A stretch of DNA of 64,000 nucleotides from Glandiceps talaboti (lineage: Eukaryota > Hemichordata > Enteropneusta > Spengelidae), in NCBI RefSeq assembly GCF_964340395.1, contig NC_135562.1, positions 23,039,673-23,103,672 of the forward strand. The letters run 5' to 3'. The first letter of the stretch is position 1; each line of letters begins with the position of its first letter. A program made the translations under genes and the position numbers. Below the pieces are notes generated by a model that was not told the DNA's origin, did no database searches, and saw nothing but the letters and a program-made list of their open reading frames with translations. Of the stretch, positions 25,201-37,009 are shown piece after piece.

Positions 25201-27240
25201 GAACGCAAATATAATGGATGTATTATAACAGGTGACTTAAATATTGATGTGAATCAACTCTCAACTACCTCAGAAAAACTGCTCAACACGCTTTCGTGTT
25301 TGCACTATCAACAAGTTATTAAAACTCCCACACAAATAACACAACACTCCAAGACAACAATTGACCACCTCTTCATGAATCTAAGTCATAAATCCATTGA
25401 TTCTGGTACTATTTATGCAGATATTTCTGACCACCTGCCTATCTTTGCATTCATGAATAATTTTAATACCTCACTCTCAGAAGTAACTTACTGTGGCCAA
25501 TCTAGGGACTATTCCAAGTACAATAAAGAGGATTTCTTACAGGAACTGGGTGCAGAAACTTGGGAAGACATCTATAATTGTCAAGATATAAATCAGGCAT
25601 ACAGTAATTTCAGTTCAAAGTTTCTTGAAATCACAGCTAAACATGCCCCTTTAAACTCAAAAAAGAAAGGGAGAAAAAGAAAAAATACCGCCAATGGCGT
25701 TGTAGCACAACTGTACATTTTTTTAAAATGTTTATCCATATGCTTAGTAGTCCGTGCTAACAATAGGTGTTTATTTGCTGAATCCAGCTGCCTATCTAAC
25801 TATGTTGCTATCTTTGTGATATACGTGACCATTTGGCTGTTGCTATGGGCATGGTCATGTTGCTGGATATATTTGCATACATTTTTTAATGTTTTTGTTC
25901 ACCTGTGTATGAATTCCTGATATTATCTTTGCAATATATGTTGACTTGCTATGAGCGTGGTCTTGTTGCTAGACAAATTTACATACATTTTTTTGAATAT
26001 TTATTCAATTGTCTATTAATCCTTGTTGTAATCTTCACAATAAATGTGATCATTTGACTTGCTATGGGTGTGGTCTTGTTGCTAGGCAAATTTACATACA
26101 TTTTTTAATGTTTATTCAATTGTCTATTAATCCCTGTTGTTATCTTTGTGAAATGCACCCCCGTTTGGCTGTTGCTATGGGCATGGTCATGGTTGCTAGG
26201 GTATTTGCATACATGTTTTGAATGTTTACTCACTTACCTACCAGATGATGTTATTTGACCAAAATATACTGCCAGTTGGTTGTTGCTATGGGTGTGGTCA
26301 TGGTTGCTAGGGTATTTGCATAAATTGTTTGAATGTTTACTCACTTGCCTATCAGATGATGTTGTTATTTGATCAAAATGTACTGCCATTTGGTTGTTGC
26401 TAAGGGCGTGGTCATGGTTGCTGGGGCCAATTCTGTCAGAATGTTTTGTAGAAAATCTGCAGAATAACACTTTCAGAAACATCTCACCAAGTTTCAGACT
26501 CACTGACCAAGCACTTTTTGAGATATAAGTTTTTGACCAAAAATGAACATTTTTACACCTAATTTGCATATCACTCATGGAATCATTGTATGCTTAATGT
26601 TTCTTCGTCCATACATCCCTAGATGCATTCCCATTAAATTTCAGCCCAATCTGCTCAGTGGTTTTGGAATTATAGGTTTTTGACCAAAAAGACACATTTT
26701 TAGCCCTAATTTGCATATCACTGATGGAACCATCATATCATGAACAATTTGGTTGTTGCTATGGGCGTTCCCATTAAATTTCAGCCCAATCTGCTCAGTG
26801 GTTTTGGAATTATAGGTTTTTGACCAAAAAGACACATTTTTAGCCCTAATTTGCATATCACTGATGGAACCATCATATCATGAACAATTCTTAGACTGCA
26901 TTTATATGAACTTGTTTTAATCATAGTGTCTAAGATTTAATTCAAGTGTGCTAAGAACAGGCCTAGATTGCCAAGCAACCTTAAACAGATGTTAATCTTT
27001 ACACCATTCACACTGATGTGTGAAGTAGCCCATAAAAGATTTAATGATTTCATTACATCAATAAAACAAGAATTGTTGAAGTCAAAGCATTTTGTAATAC
27101 AACAAATCACATTTCCAAACGTAAAATGCACATTTCTGATGCGATCATCTTCATTTGAACAATTTCCCAACTAGACACCCGAGGTAATGGACCCACCAAA
27201 TATCATGGCTATCGGTTCAGCGTTTTTTGACTTTAAGTTG

Positions 27241-27323
<83 letters not shown>

Positions 27324-30300
27324 GCGGGGCGATGCCTACAGCACTACTGAACCTCTGTTCAGTTGTGCTAATTACTATGACCTTGAATTTTAGCTATGAC
27401 CTTGACCTTGGATCAAAAAGATCATGTTTATTGATTTGCCCATCCCCTAAAACCCATGTACAGACACTTTGGTCAAATCTCTAGCACTTGGGGACCTTGA
27501 GATCTTCAGTATTGTCGTATTTTTCACAATTGCAGATCTTGCTACCAGTTGTCTTGGTAACAGGATTTTGTAATAAAGCATCTCCAAATAGTCTTTTACT
27601 GTATTTTTCCTGAAAGACTATATCATTTGCTATTTTTATGACTGATTTTCAGCAATAACAACTATGCCTGATGTTTGTTACATAAAACTTTCCGCCAGAG
27701 GTTTAATAAAAATATAGAAAAAATAAGATGACCTTGAATTTTCACAATGACTTTGACCTTTGATCTCAAAGGTCATATGATCAATGAGTTGCCCTTCTCC
27801 CCAAACATATATACACATACTTTCATTATGATTATAGCACTTCTGGAGCCTGAGATATGATGTTTTTAAACGTTTAGCAGCCTTCAAAATTATGTCACCG
27901 TTACCATGGAAACTGCCTCCTGTGAGTTTGCACAAGAGAGTCTAGAGGGGCAACATCAGTTTTCTGAAGGCCCAGATATTACTCTAACCAAATATGATTC
28001 CAAAAATTGTACTTCAAACCGTGTAAGGTAACTCCTGTTTTTTAAGCCACTTTTTGGACCTTGGTGTCCTGACTATTAGCAGTCAAAAAAATGTCTTTGA
28101 GCAATACCACTGTCTTATCAATCTCTGCACTGTATAGAATTGAGTTTTGTAAATTTACTTGGATTTTTATTCTATTCATGGTAAATGAAATAATCCAGTT
28201 ATTCTGCAACTCTTTATTATATGAATGAATGACACAGTATTACAATGGGATACATACATTTTGCTTCACAGTTAAATTTGATCGTGGATGAGCAAATCTA
28301 TTTTTAATGTAGATGTACCAACAAGAGCATCCTAGTTCAGTACAAGAGTACATTTCAATTTCAAATATAGAATAAAGTTGAATTGTCATGAGAAGTACAC
28401 AAGATTTTGATGTAGCTTGTTTGTGAACTACTTAATATTTCTGATAACATGATTGTCTCACGAAATATTTCGAGAATAACAAGTCTTAGACTAAATTGAC
28501 GAAGTAAAACCATTCCACAGGACATATTATCCAGCTGTTGCTAGCTATATGATCACCCGTCGTAAAATTTGAGTCACAGATTCATCAGCTGAATTTGAGC
28601 ATATTTAAATTTGGTATAAAACAAATCACAAACTAAATTAAACCTCTTAGATTTATACAATTTGATCTAATTATATTCTTAAGTTACTTAAAGTGAGATT
28701 TGTAGTAGAAAGTGAAAGAAAAAAGGCCATTTTATGTAACGAAATTTGGGCTATGAATCACTGAATACGTTCATCACTTTATAATACGTCGCAAATGTAA
28801 ACAGATGTGACCAGTCGACCGCCAGTGAGAATACATCGCACGATTTCCCTCTTCAACTTGGGCTTTTAGGAATGTTCCTGTTCTTGCTGACCAAAAAGAA
28901 TATGTAAAACAAAAGTGATTTATCGGCGATGTAAATGTCAAAAAGGTACTTCCATTGCCTAGCCACGTATTAATGTTACTTCAACCAAAACTTGGTATGA
29001 CCGGTACATGGATATGTATGCTGGCTTTTCAACACAGTGTAACCATTTCTGACTTACCATTGCTTACTATACTAACTGGCATGAACTCATCCTCTGTATG
29101 ACGTCATAATTCCAGTCTACCATTGCTTACTATACTAACTGGCATGAACTCATCCTCTGTATGACGTCATAATTCCAGTCTACCATTGCTTACTATACTA
29201 ACTGGCATGAACTCATCCTCTGTATGACGTCATAATTCCAGTCTACCATTGCTTACTATACTAACTGGCATGAACTCATCCTCTGTATGACGTCATAATT
29301 CCAGTCTACCATTGCTTACTATACTAACTGGCATGAACTCATCCTCTGTATGACATCATAATTCCAGTCTACCATTGCTTACTATACTAACTGGCATGAA
29401 CTCATCCTCTGTATGACATCATAATCACCAAAAGGTAGAACAATAGGCGATATAACAGTAAATTCATGGCTGCTCAGGTCACCACTGATCGCCAGTTTTA
29501 ACTTTTTTATCACTTATAATGCAATATTGAATAGTCAGCTTTGCATTTATTGGTTAAGAGACATGTAAAGAACATTTTTCAGTGTTGTGGTGTGGGGCAT
29601 TTTGAATCACCTTTAAGTCTTATTTATATATACATACCCTGTGAGTGCAGATACACCACGAATTTTACAATCTCTGCGTCCAATCTTTGCAGCACTTTGA
29701 TTAAAGACACTCTTCACATGGTCAACATTTAAACAGCCCTGTCATTAAAACAATAGATTCATTTCATTAGATTTCACTGTTTGCAGGTTAGTGGTGAGTT
29801 CACATGTGATGTTAATTCTCATATCCCATTTTTGTAAGAGTTTGCCTCATTTGATTTTTACTGCCATGACCAATTTTCTAAATAAACAACCTGCCAAATA
29901 TTGCAGTAACTGCAGTAAATCTGATTAAAATCCGATGTAGATGTTGTAGATGAGGCGATCAGGCTAAAAAACGTAAACATGTACTACGAAGGTCAATTCA
30001 AGCAAAATAACGATGGTAAGATAGCAATGCATGATTAGCCGACATCTACATCGGATTTTAATCAGATTGTAACTGCAGTGTGCATTACATTGTATTTGAT
30101 TTCAAGTAACACACACACACACACAATAAACATACAGATGCACCTACCTACCGACATACATACATACCTACCCACTCACCACCCACCTACCTACCTACAG
30201 ACACATGGACAGACCCAGACAAGACACATATGCACACACCATGGAGGTATTAGGGGAGAAGGAATATGCTGTCATTCATCCTTTGAACCATAGACCCTAC

Positions 30301-33300
30301 ACGAAAGGGTCTATTTTTGAACCCATGATAGTTATCACTGTTTACACAGCAAGTAGTGTTTCCTTGCCAACCAGAATTGGATTAACAACAGATTTGTAAT
30401 CATGAATACTTAAGAAGTTAGATTCGGCAACTATCGGTTCACTTTGATTGTGAGTAACCAATTGGTGAGCGTGCATCCATTTAATGAAGTAACGGTACAT
30501 GACTGATGAAATGCACACTTTTAGCAAAAGCCAAATGTCTGACGTTTATAATTGACAAAGATGACAACTTTGTCGAAAAACTAAGTGAATAAACATTCAA
30601 AAAAAGTTTGCAAATATAAAGAAAAGTACACCCATAGCAACAATAAAATAACAGTGCATATTGCATGGGTAACAAATATGGATTGGCATGTTGATAAACA
30701 CTTTTTTTGAATATCACAAATTTTACAGTTGCGCTATAACTACACCATTGGTGTTTTATTGAGTTGTGCTTACTGCTGACTGATTTTTAACCACAAATAT
30801 GTCTGCCTTTCAATAAAAGTTATGTGAGCATGACAAATATTATTTGTGTATAGTTATTTTCTTCAATATTACTTTTAAAGATGATTTTAAGAAAGTGACA
30901 ATGTATATACACTACATACATACATACATACATACATACATTCATTCATTCATTCATCCATTCATTTTATTGCCAATTTTTAAAGTAAGTTACAATTACA
31001 AAATGACAGGAAATAAATAAACAAATTGGCAATTTGGAGTAAAAAAATAGCTTTTTGCTAATCAAGTTTGGCTCCACCTCAGAATTCATATGCATCAATA
31101 ACAATAAGGGCTACACAGAACTAGAAGAAGAAAAAATAATGGGAGAAAATATCAAAAACGAGCTAACAATGCAAGAATATGTATTATATTCACTTGTTTA
31201 AATTTCGTCAAGTAGGTACTCTTTAAAAGCTTTCCTGAACAGATGTTTTGATGTGAGACATTTCATTTCTGTTGGCAAACTGTTCCACAATTTTGTACCT
31301 GAAAACCTGATGGAAAATTGACCAACAGCCGTGCGTATTTTCGGAATTGCCAAATTTCGCCAAAGTTTAAACCATGTGTCTCGGCTATGATCGATCACCT
31401 GGAAATAATCGCTTAAATCATGAGGAAGATTCTTATTTACAAATCAAAACTAAAATTTACTATACCAAGTTTATGAAGTTTATAAATATTAAGAAGACCC
31501 AGCTTTTTAAATAAAGGAGAAGACGAGTCTCTGAACCCAGAGTAAGTCATACATCGCACACACATTTTCTGGATATACAGAATTGGCTGTAGATATGATG
31601 AATATGTACTGCCCAAAACTTCTAAACCATACGTTATATTGGTAAAATATGTTGGGGAACAACATTTCTCAATTTAAATAACATTTCTGATTTCTTCCTA
31701 ACACAATTTGTTACATATTCAATATGATCTTTCCATAATAAATGTCTGTCAATGATAATACCGACAAAAGAAGCTTTATCAACCTCATTTAGAAGTTGAT
31801 CATTGACGATAAGTGCACCATGTTTGGTAACCATTTTATGTTTGCTATGAAATATTATGTAGTTTGTCTCCCCTGTGTTAATGGTCAACCTATTTGCATC
31901 ATACCAATGTAAAACTTTCTTGAAGTGATTGTTAACAAGAGAGAGATCTATAGTGCTTATCTTGTCTGGAAATCTGTGAAATAAGTTGGAATCATCTGCA
32001 AATAAACGGAAATCAAAGTAGCTGGAAGAAATCAGGAGATCGTTAATATAGATTAAGAACAATGTTGGGCCAAGTCTTGAACCCTAGGGTACCCCACAAG
32101 TGATTGACATTTATTCAGAGTTTATTTCGTCAGCAAAAACAAACTGAGTTCGATTGTGTAATTTATGTAATCTGAAAACCACCTCAAAGGGTTTCCCCGT
32201 ATCCCATAATGTTGAAGCTTAGAGAGTAAAATGTTATGGTTTATCGTATCAAAAGCTTTTGTAAAGTCGATAAATATACCAATAGTAACATTGTCATCAT
32301 CAATTTGATGGAGTAAATTGCTGACCAGATTAACGAGTGACAACTTTGAACTATGTTTCCCACGAAAACCATATTGATGTTTATAAAGTAGATGAAACTT
32401 GTTGAGAAAACCCATAAGTCTAGTATTCACAATCTTTTCAATTATTTTGCTAAGAACAGGCAAAACTGAAATTGGGCGGTAGTTCCCAGGTGAATTTTTT
32501 GAACCTTTCTTATAAATAGGTACTACCCTTGCTACTTTTAATGCACTGAGAAACTTGCATTGTAAAAAAGAGAGGTTATAAATGTAAGATAACGGTTTTG
32601 CTATTTGATTAGCAGCTATTACAATAAGTTTTGATGGTAAATTATCATAGCCTGAGGCCTTTTTGGTATCTAGGGTTCTCAACAAGTTGGCAACTTCAAA
32701 TTCTGTTGTAGGTTCCAAGAAAAAGGAATTCTCAGATATCTGAGGAAGGAATTCCAAATAAGATTTAGAGGGTGTCTGGATTTTACTTGCCAGGTTGGGC
32801 CCTACGTTTGTAAAATATAGCGCAAATATTGCGTTGCCGCACAACTTCATGTTCAGGGCAATGATAGATATATAATTTTTTGAAGATTTAAAGTTGTAAC
32901 CAAAACAAAATTTTCATACCTAATTTCCATCATCATAATCCAGCCATCCTATGTTGGAAGTGTACAAGACAAGTATAGCAACATCCTAATCAAACTTTAA
33001 AGGGATGTGTCTACAAGGTTTTGTACTTCTTTATTTTTTTAAATCAATTTGGAACCAAGTCATACCAATGTAACAGGTTTATCTTTCTTGGTTGTCTTAT
33101 TGTAATATTGTAAAAGCCAGCTACATTCAGTTTATATGGGTAGGTGATGAAACAGCTGTCTTACAATATATTACATAATCCAGTCATAAACCAAACTGGC
33201 CATGCTACAGGCTTTACCACCAGAGGAAATAGTAAAGTAAACATTATAGTTAATTAACAATGTACTGTTCTCACTGTGTCAGCTATTAATGAGGACAAAT

Positions 33301-33904
33301 CTACACATTCTCAACAAAGTTAAGCTCAATCTACTGGGTAATTTCAGAGTTGAAGATTTTTGAGGAAAAGCAATGACAAAGAATAACACTTCTAGAAACA
33401 TCTCACCAAGTTTCAAACTCATTCACTTAGTATTTTTGAGATATAAGTTTTTGACCAAAATTCACATACCTTAATTCCATATCACTCATGGAATCATGGT
33501 ATGCTTAACATATCTTCGTCCATACATCCCTAATTGCATTTCCATTAAATTTCAGCCCAATCTGCTCAGTGGTTTTGGAATTATAGATTTTTAACCAAAA
33601 AGACACATTTTCAGCCCTAATTTGCATATCACTGATGGAATCATCATGTCATGAACAAATCTTACTTTACACCCCCTAAAGAATGTTCCCACCAAATTTC
33701 GCACCAATCTGCCCGGTAGTTTCTGAGTTTAAGTTTTTTGACCAAAAATCACATTTTTTTGACCCAAATCACACACCTGTGATGCGATCATTTTGATTTG
33801 AACAATTTCCCAACTAGACACCCAAGGTAATGGCCCCACCAAATATCATGGCAATCGGTCCAGCAGTTTTTGACTTTAAGTTGTTTACACACATACACAC
33901 ACAC

Positions 33905-33935
<31 letters not shown>

Positions 33936-36900
33936 CTTTGCCATGCCTATAGCACTACTGAACCTTATCAGTTCAGTTGTGCTAAAAAAAACTATTGAAA
34001 CCGTTTACGATCTCTTGGGGAGTGTTACATGTCATCATCTTTTCATCAGATGCTATGACAGTCAATTGATCTGGTAAACATGTACCCTGTTTAGATTTCT
34101 TCTTATTAATTAAGTTATTGATAAGTTCCCATGTCTTGGTAGAATTATTTTGATTTTCTAGAAACAAAGAAGCATAATATTCTCTCTTAGCAACCCTTAG
34201 AACTGTGGTCAGTACATTCCTATATCGTTTATATTTATCTACTGACTCAATTTCATAATTTGAATTAATCATTTTAGCAAATAATTTATGTTTTTTGTTA
34301 ATCAACTTTTGTATTGATTTGGTGATCCATGGTTTGCGTTTACTGATGCTCTTAATGGTCCTTTCAATAATAGGAGCATGTTTGTTACAACAATCACTGA
34401 AAATTGTAAAGAAAGTGTTATAAGCATCATATGTGTTTTGCCATGTTGAACGCCGCACGGGGTTGTGGGATTGCTCTCGCAATGTGCACCGGGAAATCTG
34501 GATACGACCGAGGGGGTGTAATCGGTCGAAAGCCATCTTTACTATGGACAACACCATACGAATACCGCACATTGATTACCGAATTATTTTGAATTTCAGT
34601 AAAAGTTTGAAGCGACAGCCACTCCAGTAGCTCAATTTCATTGTCTTGAATGTACTAAGAAGTGTTTTTTCACTGTACGTCGTCATACAACTAAGGAATT
34701 AATCAACACGAGTACGGCTGTAAACGCTATTTGTAGCATTGCCGTATCATGTGTTCCGTTAATACGGCGTTATTACTTCTGGTAAATTAAGCACAATTTC
34801 GGTAATATTTCTTTGTCTACATGTATGTCATGATTTCAACATTTTACTGCTATATTTTGACGAAATATACGGAAGCGAACGATCACGCACGAAAACATGA
34901 GTGGCGTGTCTGGAGAGAAATTCCGATTCAATTCAATCATTGCATGGCTTCCTTGTCAAATATACTAAAAAATAAATTTATATAATATATACATGTATAA
35001 ATATTGTCTCACTATAGTTCATTGCACATTCATGTTGTAAAACACGTACAAATAGAGAGCAATACGACATCAGAATACTGATTGTAAGTCGAAAACGCGT
35101 CATAAAATGATGTAAACAGCATTCAATTACCGCTGACACAGTCGATCACAACACGTCCAAATCGCCGATCGTAAAAAAATGTCTTGAAATGACGACGTTC
35201 GGTGAAAAAAAAATCTTGGTACATTAAAAACGATAAAAAGAAGCTTATGGAATGGTTATCTCTTCAAACTCTCACGGAAACTCAAAACAATTCGGTAATC
35301 AATGTGCGCTATTCGTATGGTGTTGCCCATAGTAAAGATGGCTTTCGACCGATTACACCCCCTCGGTGGTCTTCAAATTTCCCGGTGCACATTGCGAGAG
35401 CAATCCCACAACCCTGTGCGGCATTCAAGATGGCGAAACACATATGTTGCCTATAAGCGTCATCGACATCTGTGCGCGTGAGTAGACCTCGCTCCATGGT
35501 TGCTCAGAAGAGAGATCATTTACAAAGTCTGCTTCAACAAACATTTTATAATTTCTACAAGTGATTTTTTCTATCATGGATGTACTATGTAAACACATAT
35601 CCTTAAAGATCGCAAAAATGGATAAATGGTCAGATATATCACCAGCAATCGTACCTGAATATATAGAGCAATTACTAATATTTGTATAAATATGATCGAT
35701 AACAGTATGTGAGATTTCAGTAACCCTTGTAGGAACTGATATTAGCTGTGTTAAGTGTAGACAATTCATTGCTGTGGTGAATCTTTCAACATTACTATCC
35801 TGACGTAAGATATCAATATTAAAATCGCCAAGGAGAATACATTGTTTTTTTGTCTAGCTTTATACAATTAAGTACATCCAGAAGACTATTTTCAAAATCC
35901 GAGAAAACAGTATTGGGTTTCCTGTACAGAATGCCTACAACAAATTTGTGCTTTTTGTCACAAATTTCCAACCAAAGTGAAGAATTGGCTAAAGTGAAGG
36001 GCAATTACTCATGTCATACTTAATAGAGGAGTGAATGTAAGCGGCAACACAATGTATCTGTGATAGGCAGGAATTGGTTGATTTAGATTGACTGGTTGAT
36101 TGACCCTGAAGTTCAAGGTCTCCAAAGATAGCTTGCATCTGATAATAGGGGGGGGGGGGGGGGGGGGGCACTTGAATGGAGTGTCTGTGTATTACAGTTT
36201 TTGAATTTTGCAGTAAATATTGATCTTTAACTACAAATATGGCTGCCATTTGGTCAAATTTGCATATATCAATAAATGCACCAATAGCATTGTAGCTAGG
36301 CTACAACATAGTCTGTGTTTGCAACTCAATACACTGCAAAAGGCTAAAAGATGTGTAAACAATTTGTTTTTGTATGTACAATAACAAAGTTTATTAATCT
36401 TTTGCATGTACGTTATTGAGTAAATTAGTTACAAACACACACTTGCTTTATGTTGTTCACAATGTTTTTTGAAGTAGGAAGCCATGATAAAATTGTTTTG
36501 TAAATTAAAAATCGAAAATATATACCCAATCCTCATCCATGGCCACTCTAAGAGCAACTTTATACAGGTCAGATAGTTCGTGTAGCTTTGCTCCGATCAA
36601 TTCGCCAGCTGTGTGACTACATCACCCTGTTTTTTAACAGTGAGCTTGCCATACCATGTGACAATGTTAAAACTTAGTAAATTTTCAGCCAAACTTTTAC
36701 TCTGACATTATACATTGTAGTAACGATGAGAACAAAGAGAAGTCGAGAACAACAGAAAGACAAAACCTGTTAACTCTGTGCAGACTCCTTCTCCCCTAAT
36801 ACCTCCCCATGCACACAGACACAGACATGCATACATACATATGCAAACAATCACACACATGATTGAGACACGCACACAACACACAAACAGCCTAATATTT

Positions 36901-36959
36901 ACTACATGTATGTCAAGAAAGCACACTTACAGGTTAGAGGCAGACATACTGGTACACAC

Positions 36960-37009
<50 letters not shown>

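Larger units (their letters stand above)
23937..25685 (+). mobile_element. Truncated non-LTR retrotransposon (LINE), plus strand
   Basis: The element has a 5' untranslated stretch (23937-24214), an ORF1 remnant (24215-24751), a short junction and an ORF2 remnant holding only the endonuclease domain (24789-25685). It then stops abruptly at the R1 copy that begins at 25686. No reverse transcriptase follows. The endonuclease is related to, but clearly diverged from, that of the minus-strand LINE at 30.9-36.1 kb (both have a SGTI-x-x-DISDH motif). It lies antisense inside an ARFRP1 intron. Confidence 0.85.
30905..36095 (-). mobile_element. Non-LTR retrotransposon (LINE), minus strand, broken by two insertions
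   Basis: Read on the minus strand, the order is endonuclease (about 36095-35459), linker (34425-33985), reverse transcriptase (32815-about 31640), C-terminal tail (31398-31198) and a 3' end with AATAAAATGAATGGATGAAT leading into a TGAA/TGTA microsatellite (30970-30905). Short tandem-repeat tails are known for CR1/L2-type LINEs. It is 5'-truncated (no ORF1) and interrupted by the TIR element 34426-35451 and the R1 copy 32816-33984. Same strand as ARFRP1, inside the intron between exons 37399 and 29738. The exact clade cannot be fixed by eye. Confidence 0.88.

Noticed and set aside
17960-33984. Assignment of the R1 family to Helitrons
   Set aside because: The terminal hairpin and CTAA are suggestive, but the 5' TC, the spacing of hairpin to end and A/T insertion sites are not met, so the class is left open.
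34433-35497. Small open frames on both strands around 34.5 and 35.4 kb
   Set aside because: They are the two arms of the TIR element read through into the LINE, not separate genes.
36547-36640. Minus-strand open stretch after an acceptor-like AG, considered as a further ARFRP1 exon
   Set aside because: It does not match the protein, and exons 37399 and 29738 join in phase and in correct residue order without it.
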